Shown here one piece after another: positions 1 through 7,779 of a stretch of DNA of 8,796 nt. The notes under the pieces were generated by a model. It saw only the letters and a list, made by a program, of their open reading frames with translations. It made no database searches and was not told where the DNA came from. Every line of letters starts with the position of its first letter. Within the stretch, counting starts at the first letter, position 1. Both the position numbers and the translations under genes were made by a program. The stretch is taken from NCBI GenBank assembly GCA_964542255.1, contig CAZITV010000096.1, forward strand, positions 1 through 8,796, read 5' to 3'. This DNA comes from CAYMSF01 sp964542255 (GTDB lineage: Bacteria; Verrucomicrobiota; Lentisphaeria; Victivallales; Victivallaceae).

Positions 1-121
1 ATCCAAATTGCTACGACAAAATTATCTTAATAATATTAGGAATATATTTTCTGCAAATAAATGTCCTCCCGTTAATTCAAATGTTTCATAAATAGTTAAC
101 TTCAGAAATCTATCGCAAGTA
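1..121 (-). other. Non-coding sequence downstream of cheB with an orphan Shine-Dalgarno-like site
   Basis: Reading on from the cheB stop, all three minus-strand frames close before the window ends. A strong GGGAGG site lies at 70-65 on the minus strand. The start-like triplets after it (a TTG 8 bases on, an ATT 6 bases on) open only short frames of about 6 and 15 codons. No GC-rich hairpin followed by a T run is visible, so no terminator can be called, and transcription could continue to genes beyond the window. The site could serve a leader peptide, be a remnant of a lost gene, or be chance. Confidence 0.4.
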
Positions 122-1156
122 TTATACAACAAATGAATTTAAATATAAAATAATCTCTTCTGGAGTCATAATGCATTTTTCTGCATTAAGTTTGTGCGCC
201 TCACCCGGCATACCATAAATGGTGGATGATGCTTTGTCTTGAATGATTGTTTGAGCACCGGAGTCTTTTAATTTTTTCAGCGCAATCGCACCATCTCTGC
301 CCATGCCGGTCATTAAAATTGCGATACTTGATCTCCCATAAAATTGGTTTATCGAATTAAAAAAAGTATCAATCGACGGGTTCGGTTGTTCATTCAAGAT
401 GTTAGGACTAACAGCAAAAATTCCTTTACCTGCGAAAGATGAGAGATAGCCGCCTGGCGCGATGTATATGTTCCCCGGCAGGGTATCGGCATTATTTTGC
501 ATGATATTAACCGGCATTTTACTGAATTCTTGCAGCCAGTTGGTAAAAGATTCGGAAAAACCACTTGCAATATGCAGAATAATACACAAGGGGAAGGGGA
601 GTGGTTTGAGATGCACAAGCATTTTGGAAAGTAATGGCGGTCCGCCAGTTGAAATGCCAACTGCCGCAATTTGCGGAATAAAAGCATGCGTTGATGTTAC
701 GGAACTTTTTTTAAGCATATTATATTTAATTTTAGTGTGGCGAATGATTTTTACTTCGGACATATTTCTAACAGTTGAAATTAAATATTCAGCTTTATTA
801 TTAAATGACGGATCTTTAATGAAGCCCGGTTTTTCTACCGCGGCAACCGCTCCGGCCTGCATTGTACGAAATACTGTATCGTGGTTGTTGAAAAATGTTG
901 ATACAATTACAATTGGCACTGGCATAAACGATAATATTTCCTCAGTTGTTTGATAACCATTTAACCCGGGCATCTGTATATCCATGGTAATTACATCGGG
1001 TCGGAGGTTTTTTGCCATTTCAATCGCATCTTTGCCGTTACTCGCGGTTCCTATTACAATGATATCTGGAGCCTTTAAAAAAATACCGCAAAGTACCTCG
1101 CGGGCAGTCAGAGAGTCATCAACAATTAATAAACGTATTTTTTTATGAGTATCCAT
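122..1156 (-). CDS. cheB: CheB-type chemoreceptor methylesterase/glutaminase with N-terminal receiver domain
   Basis: This 344-residue protein has the standard CheB layout. Residues 1-120 are a receiver domain with the acidic pair D13/D14, the phospho-acceptor D59 (TMDIQMPG), T87 and K109. A linker of about 40 residues leads to the methylesterase domain (about 160-344). Its catalytic triad is visible as S169 in GISTGGP, H195 in ILHIASGF and D288 in MTGMGRDG. It should demethylate or deamidate glutamates on the cytoplasmic MCP coded upstream when CheA phosphorylates D59, as WspF and FrzG are thought to do. It starts 5 bases after the cheA stop, and its only AAAGG site (1175-1171) lies 14 bases from the ATG, inside cheA, so translational coupling to cheA is likely. 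It is the last gene of the array in the window. Family assignment is secure; the target receptor is inferred from the neighbourhood. Confidence 0.96.
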   Translation of the reverse strand: MDTHKKIRLLIVDDSLTAREVLCGIFLKAPDIIVIGTASNGKDAIEMAKNLRPDVITMDIQMPGLNGYQTTEEILSFMPVPIVIVSTFFNNHDTVFRTMQAGAVAAVEKPGFIKDPSFNNKAEYLISTVRNMSEVKIIRHTKIKYNMLKKSSVTSTHAFIPQIAAVGISTGGPPLLSKMLVHLKPLPFPLCIILHIASGFSESFTNWLQEFSKMPVNIMQNNADTLPGNIYIAPGGYLSSFAGKGIFAVSPNILNEQPNPSIDTFFNSINQFYGRSSIAILMTGMGRDGAIALKKLKDSGAQTIIQDKASSTIYGMPGEAHKLNAEKCIMTPEEIILYLNSFVV

Positions 1157-1161
1157 CGATT

Positions 1162-3528
1162 TTATAACAGCCTTTCCACTGTATCTAAAAGATGTGACTG
1201 ACTAAAGTCACCCTTCGTTATATATGCATTTGCACCCAAGTTGATACCGCGTTCCCTGTCTTCTTGTTTCGAAAGTGAAGTTACCAGTACTATGGGTAGT
1301 GTCGTCAATCGTGGAAAGTTGCGAACTTTCTCTGTTAGTTCAAATCCATCCATCCGCGGCATTTCTATATCGGACACCAAAAGGTCGATTTTGACCCGTT
1401 GCAGTTGCTGCCAGGCAGCTTCGCCGTCAACCGCAGTAATTACCTCATACCCGGCTGCTTCTAATATGTTGGCAAGCAGGGTTCTGGATGTAATGGAATC
1501 TTCTGCCAGCATAATTGTTGGCTTTTCAACTTTATCACTGCTGCGGCGTAACGGCGTGGTGGTTCCTAAGCTGTTCATTGCATTTTGTAACACGTCACGG
1601 GAATTCAGCACCGGTACGACTTCTCCACTGCTGGTTACTGTTATTCCACTTACATTGCTTACGCTTGGCATTAATGATCCTAATGGCTTTACTAGCATTT
1701 CTCGTTCTCTTAAAACATTATCTACAATGAACCCGGCATTAATTCCTGATAATGAAATTAAAATTATGGTAATTTTTTCTTTAGAATTGAAATCGCTGGA
1801 TAGACCTAGAATTGGCGCCATATCGAAAACTGGCAGAGTTTTACCGTATAGCGTTAGTGATTGAATGCCTTTGATTGTTTGAATATCACTTTGTTTGATT
1901 CTGGTGAATGCCTCAATCCCATTTGTCGGCATTGCGAAAGTTCTGCCGCTAACACAAAAGAGAATTCCGCGTTGTGATGATAATGCTGCTGGTAGGCTAA
2001 GAATAAATGCCACGCCGGCGCCAGGATGATTATCAATGTGAATTGAACCTCCTAAAGCTTCGATTTTGTCTCTGACGATAGCCATACCTAAACCACGCCC
2101 GGAAATTGTTGTTATTATACTGCTTGTGGTAAAGCCGGAATCAAAAATATGATTAACAATTTTATCCTCAGTCATTTCAGCTACAACTGATTCAGGCATA
2201 TGCATTTCATCAATTAGTTTGCGGCGAATTCTACCTGTGTCGATCCCATTCCCGTCATCACTGACACTTATTTCAATTTTTTTATCAGCCGAGATGCCGA
2301 TGCTCAGTTCCACTCGTCCTATCGTTTTTTTGCCTGATTTTGCGCGTCTATCTTTTGACTCTATGCCATGATCAGCCGCATTACGCAGTAAATGTATGAG
2401 CGGGTCGCGTAATTCATCCAAAACACGCCGGTCAATTTCAATATTTGAACCTGTAATAATAAACTCAAACTCGTGACCTATTTCAGCTGATATTTCACGC
2501 ATCATCCTGGGAAATGTGCCCGTAAGTGATGAAAATGGCATTAACGCGATCATTTTCAGCTTATCCCTGAACCCGTCAACCATTTTAGCCGAGCTTCTTA
2601 CATCATCAGCTAAACGTGAAGACATTGAGTTAATTTGCTCGCCCATGTGGTCAATACGGCCACAAAGATTTTCAAAGTTATTTTCAATTCTGCGACAGAG
2701 ATTGGTCAGGCTTTGAGTTTCTGGATATTTGCTTAGGATGGTTTCCATTTGGCGGCGAAATGCATGTAGCGTAGTGTTGATGCTGCCGGATAATTGTACC
2801 GTATCTAGTAAATCATGCTGCAAATCTTTAATTTTTTCCAAATTGTCAGGAAATAATTGTTTTAACATGATTAGCTCATCGGACTGCTGCAATAATGAGT
2901 CTAACTTTTCTTTATTAATGCGCATGAAGCTTGCCGCAGCTAGTTTTGACCGCTCGATAACTTTAGCACTTAAATCATCGGTATCGTTGTGCCAGTCGGG
3001 TTCAGATGTGATATTTGCCGGCGCGGGTGCTGCTGTTGTTGTCGTTACAGTTGCCGTGGTAACGGTATTGCCAAATTGTATATCTGCCATTTTTTCTGTT
3101 GTAACCGGTAACAGAGCATCAATTCGATTTTCAGACAGGTAAACTTTGATTTTCTTCGTATAGGCGTGAATTTGCGCCGTATAGGTTTGATTTTCAGGCG
3201 AAGATAAATATTGTTCAACAGCTTCAATAGAATGCTGCAGCAGATGGATAATATCGGCAGAAAATTTAACCGTCTTTTTTTTGAAACCACTGAACACATC
3301 TTCTGCCACTTGAAAAAATGGTTCGATAGTTACTAATCCGACTGAACGGGATGCTCCCTTTAGGCTATGAGCGTCTCTGAAAATAATCTCCAGCGCATCT
3401 TGAAACTCTTGTGGCGAACGATTCAGTTCCAGAACTGATAATTGTCCGTCTATAGACAAAAAACGTTCTGTCGCTTCCTCTTTAAATGCCAGTTGTAATT
3501 TTTTGAGTAATTCTTGTTCGTCAATCAT
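1162..3528 (-). CDS. cheA: Hybrid chemotaxis histidine kinase CheA with C-terminal receiver (WspE/FrzE type)
   Basis: This 788-residue cytoplasmic kinase contains, in order: a P1/Hpt domain (about 5-130) with phospho-histidine H54 in AHSLKGASR; a Thr/Ala/Pro-rich linker (about 150-175) where a P2 domain would be in classical CheA; a long helical P3 dimerisation region (about 205-340); a P4 ATPase with N box around H379 and N383 (LRNAADHG), G1 (DDGNGID, about 424-430), F box (IFDSGFTTSS, 461-470) and G2 (SGRGLGMA, 476-483); a CheW-like P5 (about 518-650); and a receiver (671-788) with E676/D677, phospho-acceptor D720, T750 and K772. No key residue is missing. A fused receiver and no P2 fit WspE/FrzE-like kinases, where the receiver acts as output or phosphate sink. 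The start is set by AGGGG at 3541-3537, 8 bases before the ATG. It sits between mcp and cheB. Confidence 0.96.
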   Translation of the reverse strand: MIDEQELLKKLQLAFKEEATERFLSIDGQLSVLELNRSPQEFQDALEIIFRDAHSLKGASRSVGLVTIEPFFQVAEDVFSGFKKKTVKFSADIIHLLQHSIEAVEQYLSSPENQTYTAQIHAYTKKIKVYLSENRIDALLPVTTEKMADIQFGNTVTTATVTTTTAAPAPANITSEPDWHNDTDDLSAKVIERSKLAAASFMRINKEKLDSLLQQSDELIMLKQLFPDNLEKIKDLQHDLLDTVQLSGSINTTLHAFRRQMETILSKYPETQSLTNLCRRIENNFENLCGRIDHMGEQINSMSSRLADDVRSSAKMVDGFRDKLKMIALMPFSSLTGTFPRMMREISAEIGHEFEFIITGSNIEIDRRVLDELRDPLIHLLRNAADHGIESKDRRAKSGKKTIGRVELSIGISADKKIEISVSDDGNGIDTGRIRRKLIDEMHMPESVVAEMTEDKIVNHIFDSGFTTSSIITTISGRGLGMAIVRDKIEALGGSIHIDNHPGAGVAFILSLPAALSSQRGILFCVSGRTFAMPTNGIEAFTRIKQSDIQTIKGIQSLTLYGKTLPVFDMAPILGLSSDFNSKEKITIILISLSGINAGFIVDNVLREREMLVKPLGSLMPSVSNVSGITVTSSGEVVPVLNSRDVLQNAMNSLGTTTPLRRSSDKVEKPTIMLAEDSITSRTLLANILEAAGYEVITAVDGEAAWQQLQRVKIDLLVSDIEMPRMDGFELTEKVRNFPRLTTLPIVLVTSLSKQEDRERGINLGANAYITKGDFSQSHLLDTVERLL

Positions 3529-3541
3529 CAGGGATTCCCCT
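3529..3541 (-). promoter_or_regulatory. cheA ribosome binding site inside a small possible hairpin
   Basis: The minus strand reads AGGGG-AATCCCTG directly before the cheA ATG. AGGGG is a good Shine-Dalgarno site at 8-base spacing. The same stretch can fold as AGGG-(GAAT)-CCCT, four base pairs around a four-base loop, which would hide the site. The sequence shows the self-complementarity; any effect on translation is inference, and a four-pair stem is weak. Confidence 0.4.
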
Positions 3542-3546
3542 AAAAT

Positions 3547-3555
3547 ATTATATCA
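3547..3555 (-). promoter_or_regulatory. Possible extended -10 element before cheA
   Basis: The minus strand carries TGA-TATAAT, a perfect sigma-70 -10 hexamer with an extended TGn. No good -35 hexamer is seen 16-18 bases upstream, as can happen with extended -10 promoters. The predicted start of transcription would fall in or next to the cheA Shine-Dalgarno site, which counts against it being a normal cheA promoter. The mcp-cheA gap of 93 bases leaves room for one, and an ATGCCAGAT box lies about 31 bases upstream of the hexamer. Confidence 0.25.
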
Positions 3556-3583
3556 AAACACGCTGTACCACATCATTTAGCTT

Positions 3584-3592
3584 ATGCCAGAT
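3584..3592 (+). promoter_or_regulatory. ATGCCAGAT box in the mcp-cheA gap
   Basis: An exact ATGCCAGAT nonamer on the plus strand lies between the mcp stop and cheA. The same nonamer occurs exactly twice more in the window (8355-8363 on the minus strand and 8564-8572 on the plus strand), again outside genes. It may be a binding site for a regulator shared by the operon start and the cheA start. Function is inferred from position and recurrence only. Confidence 0.3.
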
Positions 3593-3621
3593 GCATATAA
3601 TTATTTTTATCGTATCCCAGA

Positions 3622-5631
3622 TTATATTTTGAATAATTCGGCGACTGATCTTAGTTTTTCGCTCAACGTTTTCATGCCGGAAGCAGCTTCTTCAAGTTGC
3701 TGAATACCATGCAGGTTCTGCTGTGTGGCTTCCCTGATGCTGTCTAGCGCAATGGCAAGCTGGTCAATGCCAATAAGCTGCTGATGACCCGACGCGGCAA
3801 TTTGGCTGCTTGCGTCAGCGGAATCAGCAATACTGGCAGAAAGCGCAGTTATGGCCTCACCGGCAGTTTCTGATAGTTTGACACCAGATTCAACCGCTTT
3901 ACTGCCGCGCTCGGTTGCCATTACAGAGCTGCTGGTCGCCTGTTGAATTTCGTTAAGAATTGCTGCTACTTGTCTGGTAGATGTTTTAGACTGGTCTGCC
4001 AGTGATTTGATTTCTTGTGCCACGACAGCGAAACCTTTGCCAAATTCACCTGCTTTAGCTGCTTCTATTGCGGCATTAACTGCAAGCAGATTAGATTGTT
4101 CTGCCAAATCTCCAACTGTATTGATAATTTCGCTGATACGCTGAGTTTGGCCGCTTAGCTTTACAATACTTTCAGCCAATGCTCCCATTTCATCCTTAAT
4201 TTTGCTCATACCACTCACTGCGTCACGGGTGGCTTTTTCGCCTTCTTGGGAAACTTCGCGAACCTGAATGGCATTTTCTGATACATAAGTGGCTCTTTCA
4301 GAGGCAACATGGGTTGTCTGTTTTACCTCTTCCATCGTGGTGGATATTTCGGTTACGGAGGTTGACGTTTCGGCAGAATTTGCTGCCAATTCAGAAACTG
4401 CGGCACTGATTTGCACAATTGAACTGGCTAATGCTATTGTTGTTTCATGTACTTTTTGGGTTTGTTCCCTTATTGCTTTAAGCATTCGGTTGAACGATAA
4501 AATTAAAATGCCGAGTTCATCACCACGTTTGGTGTTTTCTTCGTCAACAGCTAAATTGCCGGAAGAGAGTTTTGACATCTTGTTGCTTAGGGTTATCAGC
4601 GGCTTGGAGATGGATTTTGCAACAAAGAATCCAAAGAGGCAGGCTGCAAAACCAAACAATAGGCTTGTAAACACAATATTCCATATTAATTTTACAACAG
4701 GAATCATGATTTCATTGATTTCATGCTCGGCAAAAATTGCCCATTCAAAATCAGCACCGTGTGTTTTTAGTTCCAAACGTTTACAACTAACTATGGCTCC
4801 GTCACCATGAGAATCGTTCATTGATTCAGTCGCTTCAGAAAAATCATTAGAAAAAACGTTGCGGAGGAAACTGGTATTAAGACGCTGTTTTAAAATGCTA
4901 ACTTTGCCGTTATTCTTCATTTTTCTGCAGCTGCTGCGCAAATAACCATCTTCGCCAACCAGAAAAGTCTCACCTTTCTGCTCGAGCCCGGTAGCATCAA
5001 GCATAATCGAATCAATATCGTTAACATTGAGCATCATCAGTAACGCGCCGACAATAACGCCTTTCTCTTTAACTGGTGAACCCACAAACATCGCCGGCGC
5101 TGAAATTGGATTGTAGTCAATGATATCTGAAATAATGGTTTTGTCGCTATTAATGATTTTTTTGCATAAACTTTCAAGTTTTGAATTAGCAAAGTCAGCG
5201 GCTATTTCTTTATCTTTATTTTTAATTAAATTACCAACTGTCATTGTTGGTATATTTGACGCTGCAGAATAAAGCAAAATGCCTGGACAGTGTTGATCAA
5301 TATTCATGACAAGGTATTCCCTCGCCGATATCTCAGCTTTTTCGGCTTCAGCTTTTTTTACAGGGTCAGTTGAATTTTGGTATGCAAGGAATGCTGCAAT
5401 TCGAATTAAACTTGCAAAAACTTTACTGTCATGTCCGGCATTATCAAACATTTCAATAATTGCCCGCTCCTTATTCACACGTAGTGCGTCAAGCTTGCTG
5501 GCGACATTTTTCTTGCGCATATCAATAATCTTGTAAACACTTATTGTTGTGACTGAAAATAACGGGATAAGTGTGACGGCTAGAACTAACGCAATCAATT
5601 TCCGGTTAATACTTTTAGAAATGAACCACAT
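3622..5631 (-). CDS. Membrane methyl-accepting chemotaxis protein with double-Cache-type sensor domain
   Basis: This 669-residue receptor has a first membrane segment at about 11-33, an extracytoplasmic sensor of about 278 residues, a second membrane segment at about 312-336, a HAMP linker (about 337-390) and a cytoplasmic signalling domain to the C-terminus. The sensor resembles dCache (Cache_1) domains: SAPAMFVGSPVKEKGVIVGA followed by GLEQKGETFLVGEDGYLRSS is a typical membrane-proximal Cache pattern. The signalling tip is clear at about 507-548 (EQSNLLAVNAAIEAAKAGEF, then FAVVAQEIKSLADQS). Pairs E434/E435, Q617/Q618, Q644/Q645 and E647/E648 are candidate methylation sites. There is no NWETF-like CheR-tethering tail; the protein ends in ELFKI. 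The start is well supported by GGAGG at 5644-5640, 8 bases before the ATG. The ligand cannot be read from the sequence; Cache domains often bind small metabolites such as amino or organic acids. Confidence 0.95.
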   Translation of the reverse strand: MWFISKSINRKLIALVLAVTLIPLFSVTTISVYKIIDMRKKNVASKLDALRVNKERAIIEMFDNAGHDSKVFASLIRIAAFLAYQNSTDPVKKAEAEKAEISAREYLVMNIDQHCPGILLYSAASNIPTMTVGNLIKNKDKEIAADFANSKLESLCKKIINSDKTIISDIIDYNPISAPAMFVGSPVKEKGVIVGALLMMLNVNDIDSIMLDATGLEQKGETFLVGEDGYLRSSCRKMKNNGKVSILKQRLNTSFLRNVFSNDFSEATESMNDSHGDGAIVSCKRLELKTHGADFEWAIFAEHEINEIMIPVVKLIWNIVFTSLLFGFAACLFGFFVAKSISKPLITLSNKMSKLSSGNLAVDEENTKRGDELGILILSFNRMLKAIREQTQKVHETTIALASSIVQISAAVSELAANSAETSTSVTEISTTMEEVKQTTHVASERATYVSENAIQVREVSQEGEKATRDAVSGMSKIKDEMGALAESIVKLSGQTQRISEIINTVGDLAEQSNLLAVNAAIEAAKAGEFGKGFAVVAQEIKSLADQSKTSTRQVAAILNEIQQATSSSVMATERGSKAVESGVKLSETAGEAITALSASIADSADASSQIAASGHQQLIGIDQLAIALDSIREATQQNLHGIQQLEEAASGMKTLSEKLRSVAELFKI

Positions 5632-5743
5632 ATTAAGATCCTCCGGTTTCTGGGTTGATATTATAATTTCTGAAAATTACTATAACTATGACTAATCAAT
5701 ATATTTTATGCTTGTCAAAATACAAACAATTAAAGAGTTAAGA
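5632..5743 (-). other. cheW2-mcp gap with mcp leader and a possible -35 element
   Basis: This 112-base AT-rich gap is the longest inside the array. It carries the strong mcp Shine-Dalgarno site at 5644-5640. A perfect TTGACA lies on the minus strand at 5718-5713, but no convincing -10 hexamer is found 16-18 bases downstream. A TATAAT on the minus strand at 5665-5660 lacks a good -35 at normal spacing. An internal promoter for mcp is possible but not shown. No terminator hairpin is seen. Confidence 0.3.
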
Positions 5744-6265
5744 TTATTCTTTTCTTGGCACATCATTTACCTGAATGCATTTATCATTACGCATTGCTTC
5801 ACAGTCCAAAATGATTAATCCGTCTCTTGTTATCGCTTTTAACCATTTTGGCGGGGTGTTGAGTATTTCTGTAACCTCAGCAGTTTGAAGTTCGTCTTCA
5901 AACACTTGCCGCTGTCCAATAATCGCTTCAGATAAAATACCAAACTCAAAATCATCAATTTGGATGATAATGATATGGCTATTCGGCTTTTCCTCAGGGT
6001 TCTTGAATAATTTTCTAAAATCAATTAATCCAACAATTTTGCCGTGGCGGTTGACTACTCCGGCAAGCCATTCCGGAGTGCACGGGATAGGGGTTATGCG
6101 GGACGATATGCACACTTCTTTAACATATATTTCATCTATTGCATAATTTTCTCCGCCAACGGAAAAGCATATTACTTGGAATACTGTAACCCGGTCTGAA
6201 CGTGCTGGCTGGGCTGCCAGGGTTGCAGCACGTTCACGTAAAATATCTTGTTTGCTTTTCATCAT
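5744..6265 (-). CDS. cheW: CheW-like coupling protein with N-terminal extension (second CheW, WspD-like position)
   Basis: This 173-residue protein has a charged N-terminal extension of about 27 residues (ILRERAATLA) and then one CheW domain (about 28-165). The CheW core is recognisable from FSVGGENYAIDEIYVKEV, ITPIPCTPEWLAGVVN and GLIDFRKLF. CheW proteins link MCP tips to the CheA P5 domain in receptor arrays. The usual NxRGxxxPxxDL motif reads N72-R-H-G-K-I-V-G-L-I-D, so the conserved Arg is His74 and the Pro is Gly79. The gene starts with two ATG codons in a row; AAAGG at 6274-6270 is 4 bases from the first (6265) and 7 from the second (6262), so the second may be the real start (172 residues). 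It lies 50 bases after cheR and 112 bases before mcp. CheW family membership is sure; its partner preference is not. Confidence 0.93.
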   Translation of the reverse strand: MMKSKQDILRERAATLAAQPARSDRVTVFQVICFSVGGENYAIDEIYVKEVCISSRITPIPCTPEWLAGVVNRHGKIVGLIDFRKLFKNPEEKPNSHIIIIQIDDFEFGILSEAIIGQRQVFEDELQTAEVTEILNTPPKWLKAITRDGLIILDCEAMRNDKCIQVNDVPRKE

Positions 6266-6269
6266 CTAT

Positions 6270-6274
6270 CCTTT
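6270..6274 (-). promoter_or_regulatory. Ribosome binding site of cheW2, bearing on a double ATG start
   Basis: AAAGG on the minus strand is spaced 4 bases from the first ATG and 7 bases from the second. Spacing favours the second ATG, which would shorten the protein by one residue. Confidence 0.5.
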
Positions 6275-6315
6275 CGATATTGCGCGAACTTCAAAATTAA
6301 ATTTGGCAATCATTT

Positions 6316-7758
6316 TTATTGCTCTGATATAATATTTTTTATTGCCGCTAAAAGCATGCCGGCGGATACTCCGTCACAGTCCTGAATTTCAGTTGTCTTA
6401 GGTAGTTTTAACAATAGTTTTTCTGCATTTTTCAAATTACGTTTTGCATCCTGCTGCTTACCAATATTGCGATAAATCATACCAAGATTAAAATATGCCG
6501 CAATATTTTCCTGGTCGAGAAATAAGGTTTGGGTCAAAGCTTTGCAGGCAGCATTAGTGTCACCTGAATCTTGTAAAATTTGTGCTTGTAATAGATAATA
6601 TTTGGGATTAAATTTATCCTTGTCGATTGCCACATTACTCCAGTAAAAGGCATCATCTTTGTTAGCGCAGTCAGCGCAAACTCTGGCGATAGCTGCAGCA
6701 ATCTGTGCTGAAACATTAGCGTGACGATCCCGGGATAATAAAATCAGTTCCTCTTTATTTAAAGAGATTTCAGTATTATCTGTAAAATTTGTTTCAGTTG
6801 GTATTATTGGGGTAGGGAATGGGGTGGTTTTTTTACGACAATTGACATCTTTTTTAGGTTTAGTTAGAGGCAGCAGTATGTTTTTTCTTTTTAATGTCAC
6901 TGCTGGCTGGACCATGTCTGGCAAGGCTGTCTGGCGATGTAAAAAATAGCATTTGTTTATCATTGCCGGTTTAAATAAAATATTTTGAATTCCACCAATT
7001 TCTGCAGGCGATGTCAATATCCAGCCGCCTTCAACAAGGCACTTATCAAATGTAGTCATCGTTAACTCTTTTTGAGCATCATTAAAATAAATTAATACAT
7101 TACGGCAAAGTATTAAATCAAACTTTTTTACTGGTAGATGCTGATGTTTAGAGGCGAGTAGATTATTTTTAAAAAAAAATACTTTATTCTTAATCGCAGG
7201 AGATAATTCATAATGGCTTGAGTCAACTTGAGAGAAATATTGTTGTTGTAATTCTTTAGGAAAATCTCTGAACGACCAATCGGAGTAAATACCCGCTTTT
7301 GCTTGCCTTAAAAATGATGAGTTAATGTCAGAAGCATAAATTTTAATGTTTATTCCCGGCGGCAATATCGTTTTATCAAAAAGTATTGCAAGCGAATATG
7401 GTTCTTCACCATTTGCGCAGGCCGCGGACCAAATGTTTATATCACGATGTTCTTTAACCGCGGCATCAATCATTTTTGGCAGCAATACCGATGAAATTAC
7501 ATCAAAACTCTCCTTATGACGAAAAAAATAACTTTCGCCAATAGTCAGATGGTCAGTGAGTAAATCAAGGCATCTATCGTTGCCTGCGAGGATACTTTTA
7601 GCTAATATTTCGGGAGATTCTAATTTAAGTTGATTCGCCGCCAGCTCAACTTTTTTGATGAAATCTTTTCTTTTGATATTTGCGATACCTTCGCCAAGAA
7701 GATGTGTTATTGAACTCATCAGTTCTTCATAAATATCATCTTTTAGCGGTTCAGGCAT
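6316..7758 (-). CDS. cheR: CheR-type chemoreceptor methyltransferase with C-terminal TPR repeats (WspC/FrzF type)
   Basis: From the ATG at 7758 this is a 480-residue protein. It has an N-terminal CheR helical domain (about 5-85) ending in ESYFFRHKE, then a SAM-dependent methyltransferase fold: motif I region WSAACANGEEPYSLAI (about 110-125), the ASDIN acidic strand (about 142-146) and FDLILCRNVLIYF (about 213-225). A Lys/Pro/Thr-rich linker (about 285-330) joins a C-terminal helical part (about 350-455) with TPR-like repeats, the clearest being AAYFNLGMIYRNIGKQQDA. It should methylate glutamates on the MCP. CheRs with TPR domains are typical of Wsp and Frz arrays and act on receptors without the NWETF tail, matching the MCP here. 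An in-frame TTG at 7779 would add seven residues but has no ribosome site; AAAGG lies between TTG and ATG, so ATG is preferred. Confidence 0.95.
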   Translation of the reverse strand: MPEPLKDDIYEELMSSITHLLGEGIANIKRKDFIKKVELAANQLKLESPEILAKSILAGNDRCLDLLTDHLTIGESYFFRHKESFDVISSVLLPKMIDAAVKEHRDINIWSAACANGEEPYSLAILFDKTILPPGINIKIYASDINSSFLRQAKAGIYSDWSFRDFPKELQQQYFSQVDSSHYELSPAIKNKVFFFKNNLLASKHQHLPVKKFDLILCRNVLIYFNDAQKELTMTTFDKCLVEGGWILTSPAEIGGIQNILFKPAMINKCYFLHRQTALPDMVQPAVTLKRKNILLPLTKPKKDVNCRKKTTPFPTPIIPTETNFTDNTEISLNKEELILLSRDRHANVSAQIAAAIARVCADCANKDDAFYWSNVAIDKDKFNPKYYLLQAQILQDSGDTNAACKALTQTLFLDQENIAAYFNLGMIYRNIGKQQDAKRNLKNAEKLLLKLPKTTEIQDCDGVSAGMLLAAIKNIISEQ

Positions 7759-7769
7759 AATGACTCGGA

Positions 7770-7774
7770 CCTTT
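7770..7774 (-). promoter_or_regulatory. Ribosome binding site that decides the cheR start
   Basis: AAAGG on the minus strand lies 11 bases before the ATG at 7758 and downstream of the alternative TTG at 7779, which itself has no Shine-Dalgarno match. This favours the 480-residue form. The spacing is a little long. Confidence 0.5.
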
Positions 7775-7779
7775 ATCAA

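Noticed and set aside
462..953. Long plus-strand and alternate-frame open frames inside cheB, cheA, mcp, cheW2 and cheR
   Set aside because: They lie opposite or out of frame with genes that have full conserved domains and catalytic residues, and show no family pattern themselves.
5660..5718. TTGACA and TATAAT in the cheW2-mcp gap as one promoter
   Set aside because: The two hexamers are about 47 bases apart, far from the 16-18 bases needed, and neither has a good partner at correct spacing.
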